This document shows positions 35,426 through 45,012 of a stretch of DNA of 64,000 nucleotides, in pieces. Location of the stretch: contig QXVZ01027330.1 of the NCBI GenBank assembly GCA_008931825.1, forward strand, positions 38,579-102,578. Direction: 5' to 3'. A model generated the notes under the pieces. That model saw nothing but the letters and a program-made list of their open reading frames with translations, was not told the DNA's origin and searched no databases. This stretch comes from Phallusia fumigata. Taxonomy: Eukaryota; Chordata; Ascidiacea; Phlebobranchia; Ascidiidae. Made by a program: the position numbers and the translations under genes. Numbering within the stretch: the stretch's first letter is position 1; the number at the start of each line of letters is the position of its first letter.

Positions 35426-38400
35426 TCAATTGAAAAATGACTTCACAAAAATCAACAAAACAAGGACACAGTTTTTGAGATTGTAGGTTTTCCGAGTTGC
35501 GCTGTTGCATTCAAACGGAATTCGAAGATTTTGTGGTTCGTTTTTCCAGCAACGAAAAATACTAAAAAAACATGCATTTGTCATTTACACCATCAAACTG
35601 TAGCCTCAAAGTACTTTGCCCCACTTACTTGTACGATACGTCCCGTGCAACCTGGGGTTGTTTGTCACTGGCGGGCCAGAAAATATTGTTCTTCAAAAAA
35701 TACGGCGACCCTGCAAACATGGACGTTAGCTTTTGGATTTAATTACCAAAAGAGATGTAGATGACTTTTACCTTTGTAATCAAACACGGCATCGACGTCA
35801 CAGGCATCAACACCAAGCCATTTCTTAATCGTTTTGGATCTAATCAGGTAAAATCGTCGACCGACAAAGACTGAGGATTGCGTATTCCACTCCTATTTCA
35901 TTGACCAAGTATTAAGAGTTTTTCGCGTGTATATTCTGTCAGAAAAGTGCCCTCACCATGTACTGCCAAATGCTTTGGTGGTTGAACAGTGTGATTACGT
36001 ATTGTCTCGTGTCTCGGTCGTACTCAGAGTAAGCTGCGTCCACAGTTGAAAAGGGGTGGCCAATAAAAACATCAGTAAGTGCATGACTGCTTACATGGAC
36101 AGGAAAAGGCCCATCGTTTCGGTATTCATCAACTTGTCCATTACCTAAACAAATTGTTCAAGGGGAAATGTGTTTGCTGCTTAAATACCTGTATCTCAAT
36201 GTGGTTTGGCCATTGTACACTAACATATCAGCTATGCAAAAAACTTACTTTGCACGATTAAGATCTGTGCTTGGTTTCGCAACACGGCTTTTACGTTGCC
36301 TGTCTTGAGAAATTTGCGCTGTGAGTTAAACTTGTAATGAACAGCTGGAACCACTTTTGGGTCAAACGCCCATTGAATGTAATCCTTTATGATGTATGTT
36401 TTGTTGAGCAAACTGAAATAGGGCAGATGTACTTCCACGGGAAAGTAATAATCCTCCTTAAAATAAGTATAATCCCAAGTTAGTAAACACTTTTCAGTTG
36501 CAAAAATCAGAAAACTTACCTTTATAAAGTCAGCGTAAAAATATTTGCCGTAGTCATTGCGCACTGAGACAGCATCAAACTTTTTAATGTCGCAAACCGT
36601 TTTGGGAGTGTTTGAACGCGTTGCGGGTTTGCTTTCCATAACAACTGAAAGAAAAAATCTCTTAGAAAAGGTAAAAAAGCATGTCTATGTTGACAAATAA
36701 AACACATCATGCACAGCAAGCTATCGAAACCCTATGGCAGCAATAGCAGTTCGGCTACCGAATATGCTACCTTTGCATATTCAAAAATCCCTTTCTCATT
36801 ACACGATGAAAAGTAATATTTTTAAGTTCGTCTCGTTCAGCTTTGTCTTCTTTTTACTGCGCGAAAAATGGCAAACCAAAGGGATAGTTTACTCCATAGG
36901 TCAATTTGTTTTGCCGAAATAATGCAATGTTTCATACCAGCAGTCACTTTAGAACCTGATGTTTGCCAAAAAAAGGCGTAGGGACTTTGAAGTTGGATGC
37001 CTGGAGTGGTTAGCGCGACTGCCTTGAACTTACAAGGTTGTTGGTTCTAATCCTGCCTTGGTCACTTGTGTTTCCCTGAGCAAGAAACTGAAGTGGCATT
37101 GTTCCAACCCAGTGGACCCGATGGTTTGACCCCAAATGAAGTCACTAAATTCGAATGAGGCAGGCAGCTCGACGGTAGACCCACTGTGATTCAGGCGTTG
37201 TACCGCTCCCCGAGGATATAAATTAAACAAACCAGCAAACCGCCGGGGTTGTTTACCTGGACAGTAGTCGCAAGTGGCTTGGCACAACCGCACCATAGAT
37301 TGAACACCATTCGATTTCGTACAGTATCCCGAGTTTTTCCAAGAGTTACATTTCTCCAAAGAATACTGGTCGAAGCAAGTGGCTGCCAAAAACCATGTAA
37401 GTTTTGTGTTGATAAAATATATAACTTCGTTTTCGCACAACTGGGTTTTGCGCTACTTAACACCACACCGTTGCAAAAAAGATCACATAAACTCACTCCC
37501 GCGAGATCAGTGAGTCGCGTCGCAACCAATTTTCATTGTGACCGAATATAGACATAGCGTTCTTGTGGAAATTACCTGTTCAAACTTTTTATAGTGGTTT
37601 TATATAGCATGACTGTCTTCAATAGCCACATTTTTAGAGTTCTGCGTAATAAGCCAGCACATTGTTTCTAAATCCATAAATACAAACTGAAAATGAAACT
37701 GAAACATGCACTTGCACCAGCTATCAATATATCACACTATATTAGGATAGGCAAGCATTTAACACCACGAAAATTACTCCCAACACCATCTCTTAAAATC
37801 TTCTCAAACCGTATACCTGTGTCAAATTTATTTGATTGTGATGATTTGCCAGAAACTCCTAAATATATTGATATGCTATTAAAACCAAATCGTTTCATCA
37901 CAAATGATTTTCTAGCAGTTTAAAAGTTTGTTTTTGTTTTTCATGTTTTTTTCACTTTTTCAAAACCACCAATCACCTTCCTACCTACTGTGCAAAATCC
38001 ACAAGTCAATGGGCATAATTGTTTCACAGCATCGGGATATTTTTCGCAAAAGTGGTCCTTTTTAAAATTCGTGCATGTTTGAGCTGGGACCTGGTCCGAG
38101 CAATCAACACCCCCTTTCAACGATAAACGCCAAAAATTACTTTCACAATAATTTGTGCCGTGTGCCACCATTGCGTTGTATTTCGATGTTTGATAACTTA
38201 GCGGACATACCTGGTTTCGGTATCGTCGCAGGCTTGGTTTTGGGTTTTGTAGTTGGAACCCGTGGAGGATTGAAAGTAGTTGGGGTTTTATTTGTTCCAT
38301 ATTTTTTGTTGAACTTATAACAAGCTGATTTCTTTTCACTGACAACCGATCGTCCTACTATTTAAAAAACATAATTATTAAGCAGAAGAAATAAACAAAC

Positions 38401-41026
38401 AGAAAGTACAAAGGGATATGTAACCTGAAATACTTCCGTAGAGTTCGGCCATGCCTTCCTGCTCGTCAGCTGGCAACTTATAATCTTCGAAGGAGTTAAC
38501 AAAACGGTAATATGGAGCCATCAAAGCACTAAAGAAAGGTAAAAGGTAAAAACGTAAATCCTCATCTGTCGACCAAAGTGCACAAGGAGACATTCGAAAC
38601 TGTAAGGAATCGAAACCATTTGGTTTGTTTAATGTACGGCATGAAACCAAATTTTGCAGTGCTTTAACTTACTTCCTAATCTGTTAGTGATCATTTTTAC
38701 TGAAAAAAAGCATAAGTTACTATAATAGTTCCCTAAATCAGATACCATTAGATACACTGCAACCGGGCCAACAAAAAAGTAACATGTAGGTTACTAGTAT
38801 TAGCGAATATACACATACCCTGATACACCGGAATGTTTTAAGCCCAAGCTGTGGCCAAGTTCGTGTGCGGCAACTGTGAAAATATCTTTCCCGGCTCGAT
38901 TGTCTGAGGAAGCAACGTTGTTATCATTAGGTTGTTTGCATTTTTGCACATATCTCACCGAAATTTACCCTTGTTGTCTGTGGACAGATACCAATTTTCT
39001 GCTAAGTCAAAATGCAATTTTCCACTTTCAGGGTAAAATGCATGAGCAAGTGTTCCTCCTGTTCCATCGAATGGAAATCCATCTCCATGCGATGCTTTAA
39101 AGCATAAAAGTACAATAAATTTTTGACACGAGAAACAGTTTGTGATGTAGCGTTTATTAAACTGTTTGAAAATGTCCTTGTTTTCCTTGTTTTGGTCAGT
39201 AGGCCTAAATGCACTTGCTTTTAATCGTCAATAGTAGCAGTTATCAACGTGGCAACTACTTCGTCTGAAGTCAAAGATTTTACGTAAAACTAACGTGGTG
39301 AATCACGTTTCAGAAATATGGTTTTCAAACGTTTTAAAGGACGTATAGGAAAAACGTGATTGCACAACATAGTTTGCAGCGTGGCGTTTACCTGCGGGGG
39401 GGTTCCTAACACGGTTGGTTAGATTCTGCCCCTAGTCGGCAGGTCCCACCATCGTGCCCCTAGTCGTGTATAACGCACCAAACTCACTGTAGCTGCAGTG
39501 CGTTGAACCTCGATTCACCAAATATGCCCTCACTGTGCCCCCATGCCGTTCTAACGTTGCTCAGCTATTTCCGGCCTGGTGATTGATTTTTAGTGCTATT
39601 GTGTTGCTAAGATTTCTTTCACCAGGCGAAACAAACACAACTCAACGTCGTCTGGAGTCAACACTTCTACGTATAAATACCGCTTTGGTGCAACTTTATT
39701 CAACTATAACCACAACCAAAAATCCCGGTTGAATCGACGTTGCGTTGTTAGCTGGGTATACAACAAGTCAATATCAAACAAAACCTTACCTTGTCCAAAC
39801 GAAATTGTTACGTCAGCGGAGGAAACCGATCGACCAAGATCCTCAGTAAACCGAACGTTAGAGTTTTTCTCCCATAGACACATTGCTGCCAATAGTCCCT
39901 TTTGTATGTCCGTTACCAAACCGTTAGGAAACGTTTCAGTGAAGAAACTGAAATTTATGTAGCCTCATTATTATTATGTGGTGGAATAACAACCTTTTAA
40001 ATTGGGGATTAATTTAGGAAACATGGCTGACTTACGAATATGTTAAATGATATTTTCCAGTAGAACTTTTTGTGCTTATCCATCGACTTTTTTCACTAAA
40101 TTCCGCGATTCCGCTTCCAGGAGGAGGAGGATCGCTCATTCCACAACGGGATTTCTTGACTTGCTTCATCAATGCAGCATCTGGTATACCTGTTTCAAGT
40201 CACGCAATATGTGCACTCGAGAAATTTGTGACGCAATTCGGTAAGTCAATTTTGTGCGTTAAGTAACGATTGAATGCGCTGTTTATTGTGTTCCACATTT
40301 CGTACACAAGAATATTATTTTTGTCTTCAAGTAAAGGCGGATTTATTTTGAGCTTGTTTTTGTGTATTTTAGCATATATACTCAGAATTTTTCTATTTAC
40401 GCTTTTATGGCAGTAATTTAAAGAAATACCTGTTTTGTCCAAGCCCGCTGCGGTTTGAATTAATATGACGTTTTCAACAAACGCTGGAGATGAAATTAAC
40501 TCTTCAGTAGATGGTCGCTCTGCACCGTTGGTGTCACCATTGCTCGAACTGGCAGCAGTGTCTGCTGGGCCTTGCACCGAAAAGCCCGTGTATGTTGTGA
40601 GATAGTTGAGGATCCCCTCAATTTCCTGAATGGCCGCGTTTGAGTTTAATTTTCAACAAAGTCACAATACAAAAAAGCATAAATTGATTAAATTCGAATT
40701 ATTTACGCCAAAGTACATGCATTCAGCTCAATGTTTGTGAATCTTTTCATTTGGGCGATATAGCCTTTAACAGCCAGCAGCAAGTCATAAATTATTTTCA
40801 GTGTTGATGTGACTAATACAAGCGGACTAACCGTTTGATTGGTAGACGGTGATTCATTCGTAGACTGAAAAATAAATTTAAGTCACTTAGGTTTGAATGT
40901 AAAAAAGCTTTCAATTTCAACCATTTGTCAGAAAATTATAACTTTTTAACTCACCTGGCCGTAACATACAGCGCAAATATAAAAGAGCAGCACAAACCAA
41001 AGTTCCTGCCTGAATTTTCGCAACAT
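35426..41026 (-). CDS. Secreted matrix metalloproteinase with two ShKT domains and a hemopexin domain
   Basis: Zinc endopeptidase of family M10A, expected to cut extracellular matrix. Exons 5' to 3': 40955-41026, 40832-40864, 40430-40625, 40036-40189, 39790-39947, 38969-39094, 38819-38903, 38425-38528, 38211-38357, 37985-38113, 37257-37382, 36520-36644, 36249-36456, 35957-36144, 35772-35892, 35629-35710, 35426-35561; 729 residues. In order: signal peptide ([13 protein letters not shown]), a propeptide with cysteine switch SRCGMSD, and a catalytic domain with HGDGFPFDG, zinc site [11 protein letters not shown] and Met-turn ALMAP. Then come a Pro/Thr/Lys linker, two six-cysteine ShKT domains (CSDQ...CGFC; CFDQ...CDYC) and four hemopexin blades beginning [11 protein letters not shown]. 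No furin motif is seen after the propeptide. The join after exon 2 is the least certain. The last exon adds a hydrophobic end ([13 protein letters not shown]). Confidence 0.9.
36993..37235 (+). mobile_element. tRNA-derived SINE, copy 2
   Basis: The head shows an A box (GTGGTTAGCGCGACTG) and a B box (GGTTCTAATCC) about 35 bp apart. The body shares CAAGAAACTGAAGTGGCATTG with copy 1, and the tail GATTCAGGCGTTG...GAGGATATAAA. It lies in intron 11 of the metalloproteinase, opposite to the gene's direction. Confidence 0.75.
39395..39665 (+). mobile_element. SINE-like repeat, family 2, copy 2
   Basis: Matches 33003-33370 over GTAGCTGCAG, GCTCAGCTATTTCCGGCC, GCCTGGTGATTGATTT and ends CACAACTCAACG. 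It lies in a metalloproteinase intron on the strand opposite to the gene. Confidence 0.6.
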
Positions 41027-41972
41027 TTCTAATATTCAGATACTTACACTGTCATTTATCGACGTTTTTTTGTACTAGTACTATCTTAGTTATTGCTAGT
41101 AGTCCCCTATCCTGCTGTCTTATATGTATTCTCCATACAGGTTGCGTTGTGGTACCGGTAATGGTCGGTAATGCGGTGACGTAGCAGCAAAACGGAAGTG
41201 ATGCTGATGATGTAATTCTGCTTCCGCAGTCCTGCAGGGCTTTTTTCCTTTCTGCTACGCACGCCAAGCGACAACAAACAATTGATTAATGTGACACCAC
41301 ACACGTTTGGCAGTATTATACTGCGTAAACACGATTGAAGTACGAAGAATGCATCAAGAGCATTTAAAGACACCAAGTTAAAGGAAACCCCCCCTCCTCA
41401 TAACGCATTGTTGTAAATCACAAGGAAGTAAAGTGGAAGTCACCTATGGGTAATACCATGTTTTCGTAACTTTAAACCGAGATGCTCCGGAACGGTAAGC
41501 TAACATCCGGTTAACTGATAGATAGGAGGTAGAAAAAGCTGTAAAAATAAAACGAAACGAACCTGGCGCTGATTCAATATTTCACAAAACGATCACCTAC
41601 ACACAAAACAGCATTGCACCGAAAGGGACCGGGACATTCTGCACCTTACTGACCGAGACAAAGCATTTAACCGGGTCTGTACCGGCTAAAAGGGGGTCTG
41701 GCATGCCTAATCTTTTATTGCAACACAGTTTTAATGTTTATAAATATACGAAAAAACACAAAAACACTCAAAAAGCTTCTTGTCCGATGTCAAAAGCAAG
41801 ACACGTGCCAATTTTATAAAACGTTTAGAAAGATAAAAAAGTGCCACCAAGATATTTAGGAATTGTAACTGTTTGGTGCTGGCTCGGTCATTGTAAAATG
41901 TTGCAACGGCGGATATTTCCTAAGACCACACTGTCAACGAGTTCTCTAAAATGGCAATGTGAACAAGGTGGG

Positions 41973-42385
41973 CAAGGTGGGTGATTCCCCTTTTTAATAG
42001 TGCATTTAATTGTGTTTCACGAGGAGGTTCCGGTGCCTTTGACAACTACAGCTCTATATTTCCTGCTCGGTTCGCTTGTTACTTTGCTTATATCTGCATT
42101 TAAAAAAATCCAATGTTTTATGTCATTATCAGATCGAAATATTAATTGAAAGTGTGTTTTCGAGACGGGATAAAATATTATTCAAGTTTTTATGCCCTTT
42201 ATTGTAGCTTAACAGAGCTGGGAACCCTACCCATGATCCCAATTGCACTATAACCGTCAACGTCAATAACAAAAACTGCGAGTTTTATCCAATTTAAATG
42301 CATTATCTGCCGTATTTGAGGCACCGAGCAAAGTAGCAAACTTCTTTGTCCTACACGCCTGAAAGGGGAATCACCCACCCTTGCT
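41973..42385. repeat. Inverted-repeat pair, possible terminal repeats of a short element
   Basis: The 16-mer AGGGGAATCACCCACC occurs forward at 42364-42379 and reversed at 41976-41991. The match extends a few bases on both sides (AAAGGGG...; ...TTGC). I could not identify a flanking target duplication. Confidence 0.4.
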
Positions 42386-42509
42386 TTCGCGCATGGTTTG
42401 TGCACGAACGGGGACGCCCACTTTGTCAGACAAACACAAGGTACATTTGACACCATACGGCGCTGTTAACGAGCTTAAAAAATGCGGCTAGAGAAGAGAG
42501 GTTTGGGCA

Positions 42510-42720
42510 ACTGCGTTCGTTTCAAATAAAACTTAACGTTCGTGCCATTGTAACCAACGAAACTCTCCACTCTTTTGAAAAAACTGATACCGAACAGTGT
42601 GTTTTCTGTCAAGACGCCCCGGAAACTTTATCGCATTTGTTTTATTGTTAAAAACTATTGGGATGCTTGAACCTTACATTAACCATTTTATTGAAATTGA
42701 AATATTTAAAATAATGTGCG
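42510..42720 (+). pseudogene. Relic of a non-LTR retrotransposon reverse-transcriptase C-terminus
   Basis: The translation contains the zinc-knuckle-like block EQCVFCQDAPETLSHLFYC, typical of the region after the reverse transcriptase in many LINE proteins (zf-RVT). It is followed, after a stop and a frame change, by KNYWDA, which also fits that family. Stops and shifts show it is dead. Nothing of the upstream catalytic part is present. Confidence 0.7.
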
Positions 42721-42943
42721 GGCACATTATGAGCGGTGCTTATTTTCAAAATAATGTTCTCAGAATGTGGGCATTGTGCGGACATCCCTTATTGCCGTTT
42801 CCTTTATCCAACTCCATGACTCGGGAAAGTAATTAATCACGGCATCAACGTTACGCTTTACATCCTCTTCCACTGAGTTTTCTATTAATTTGTTCTGGGT
42901 CCTATTTGTAACATTGTTGAAATGCGGCTAAATTGAAAAATAA

Positions 42944-44398
42944 ATGGCTTCTACAAATACTGTCGCTGATTTTGAGTCAGATAGTATCAGCTCTTTTACC
43001 ATTGTTGCCTACAAAATAAGGTGGTTGTTTTTGGTTTTCTTGGTGCTTTTGCAAGCACTCTGCAGCTTCAACTTCGCTGGATTTGGACAAGTGAGTGATG
43101 TGTATCACAAATACTTCCAAGTAAGCTATGCGAAGGTGGACTGGTTAACAACGACAGCGTTTTTCACTGTTGTTGTTGCGTCACCAATTTTAGCAGCATT
43201 TAGTTACTTTGATCTAACAAAGCTAAAAAAGTTGATCATCGTTGCATCAATAAGCATCAACATATCATGTGGTCTCATCTTTTCTGCAGTGACTGACCCA
43301 TCTCTTTTTGCCTGTGCTATTTCTGGTCAAGTTTTTACAGGAATTGCAGCTGCAATTTTGGTTGCTGTTCCGCCAATCTTTGGAATAGTGTGGTTTCCAA
43401 CAAGGCAATTCGGAACGGCAATGTCTTTAATAATGTTAGGAATTTCAAGTGGCAGCATTCTAGGGTCTTTGATACCAGCAAATATTTTTCTCATTCCAAA
43501 AAAATACGGTCAAAATGCCACAGACGTACAGAACAGCTGGACTGTCAAAAACCGAAGAATCATGATGACAATGTTTCTTACTCTTTTAAGTGTAAGCGTT
43601 CTTTTGACTATCCTGTTTTTTTCCTTATTACCTAACGAACCAGCACATTATGCTAGTTTAGCCCAAGCCAAAAAAGAGGAGAACAAAAAGTTGAGTACAA
43701 CATCGTCAAAAAGTTTTTTGATGTTGCTCAATGAAGTAAAAAAGTTGTTTTCTTTAAACTTTGTGCTCATGACTGTCTCAATGGGAATAATCTTTCATGT
43801 CAACACAGTTGAGTTTACAATGATGGCGGAAATTCTGAAGCTTATTAAAAAAAACAATTCCTTACCTTTGTCTTCTGATGCTGCTGGTGGGTACGTTATG
43901 AGCCTAATGGCAGCCGGTGGGGTTTTGGGTTGTGCTGTTTCTGGAATTATTGTGGACAAGTTCCAGAAGCCCCATTTGCAGGCCATACTTGGTGGCGCTG
44001 CAACCTGTGTTGCTTCAGTTGGTTTGGTTATCGGCTACAAATACCAAAGCCTGATTGCAGTTGGAATGAGCAATGGATTTTATGGGTTTTTCATTCGAAT
44101 AAGTATCGTCCCATTGTACAAGCTAATAATTGAGCATTCTTATCCAATCGATGAAATTTTTGTTAGCCACAATCTTGTAGGAGTTGGATCGTTAGTTGGA
44201 ACAGTTGCAGCCGAAGTTGGGCGATGCATTTACCAGCGTACATCGGGATTGTGGGTCCTCGTTTTCCAAGCGGTTCTTTTGTTGATCGCCACAATTGGTG
44301 TTTTGTGCAGTAAACCAGTATTCAAACGACAGCATGCGGAAGAAAACAGTTGCGACGAACGCTGCACGGCATCGGAAAAAGAAACTTTACTCAAATAA
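42944..44398 (+). CDS. FLVCR-like major facilitator (SLC49 type), single exon
   Basis: A 484-residue protein with about 12 hydrophobic segments. The opening block RWLFLVFLVLLQALCSFNF, then VDWLTTTAFFT, GQVFTGIAAAILVAVPP, VWFPTRQFGTAMS and the glycine-rich GISSGSILGSLIP follow the order seen in FLVCR1/FLVCR2 (VWF...STA...GNQLG). Those proteins carry choline, ethanolamine or heme-related substrates; the substrate here is not predictable. A charged central loop (about 230-260) divides the halves, and the cytoplasmic C-tail is hydrophilic. The Met at 42944 follows an AT-rich leader (AAAAATAAATGG), and AATAAA occurs about 110 bases after the stop. The lack of introns, unlike all neighbours, suggests an old retrocopy or intron loss. 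It could equally be another SLC49 subgroup. Confidence 0.75.
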   Translation: MASTNTVADFESDSISSFTIVAYKIRWLFLVFLVLLQALCSFNFAGFGQVSDVYHKYFQVSYAKVDWLTTTAFFTVVVASPILAAFSYFDLTKLKKLIIVASISINISCGLIFSAVTDPSLFACAISGQVFTGIAAAILVAVPPIFGIVWFPTRQFGTAMSLIMLGISSGSILGSLIPANIFLIPKKYGQNATDVQNSWTVKNRRIMMTMFLTLLSVSVLLTILFFSLLPNEPAHYASLAQAKKEENKKLSTTSSKSFLMLLNEVKKLFSLNFVLMTVSMGIIFHVNTVEFTMMAEILKLIKKNNSLPLSSDAAGGYVMSLMAAGGVLGCAVSGIIVDKFQKPHLQAILGGAATCVASVGLVIGYKYQSLIAVGMSNGFYGFFIRISIVPLYKLIIEHSYPIDEIFVSHNLVGVGSLVGTVAAEVGRCIYQRTSGLWVLVFQAVLLLIATIGVLCSKPVFKRQHAEENSCDERCTASEKETLLK

Positions 44399-45012
44399 AA
44401 CTCGTTTGTACAACATACAATTTACGTAATCCCTGCGTACGGCAAACTGTGTCATGCACCGTTATAAAGACGATTGTAAGGTTTGTTTTTGCTTCATTGC
44501 ATAGTGCAATAAATTACCCTTTTGTTTCGTTCTGCCAATAATTATGTTAGTTAATTGATGTAAATAAACAGCATTATTTCTTTATTAATCAACTAATGAG
44601 CAAGACTACGATGCAAAGCATTTGCTTGGTGCTGTTGCTCAACACACAATTTATCAGATCGTTACAGAAAAGGAGAAATTACTGTCTATCTTGATGTAAC
44701 TTCATACAAATCCAAGGCTTGTGCCTGCACTCAACACAACAGGGGGTTCCCCCATTTATTTTTACGGATTTGTCCTTTTAAAATGGATGGCAGGGAATTT
44801 TTTGTATGTTGTGCCCCATTTGAATACATGACCTGCAGTATTTGTAGTACAGAAGCAACTTGCAAATTACTAGGCGCACCTATACTTGAGTTGAGTTTTG
44901 AAAACCACGTTATGTGTAGTGCAGTTTTGGCATTAACTATTGCATTTCACATTTACTAGATTCTAATAATGATGGTATTGATTAACAATTAGTGTTTTTA
45001 ATAAAATAAATC
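44399..45012. other. Short intergenic region before TAF5L
   Basis: Contains AATAAA near 44508 for the transporter. A 25-bp sequence at 44831-44855 recurs exactly at 45336-45360. Otherwise nothing is seen. Confidence 0.5.

Larger units (their letters stand above)
41027..42943. other. Divergent intergenic region between metalloproteinase and transporter
   Basis: Both genes start from this 1.9-kb stretch, so it holds both promoters. It contains an inverted pair of a 16-base motif (41976-41991 and 42364-42379) and a LINE relic (42510-42720), listed separately. No further gene is seen. Confidence 0.5.

Noticed and set aside
36095-36144. Separate short exon of the metalloproteinase ending at CAT|GTAAGC
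   Set aside because: The frame continues without a stop into the next hemopexin segment, so one exon (35957-36144) is simpler.
36990-37070. tRNA gene
   Set aside because: A and B boxes are present, but the cloverleaf arms do not close and the sequence continues into a repeated SINE body.
37191-37551. Open frames on both strands over metalloproteinase exon 11 and the SINE
   Set aside because: They read through a splice site or the SINE, or are antisense to the ShKT exon.
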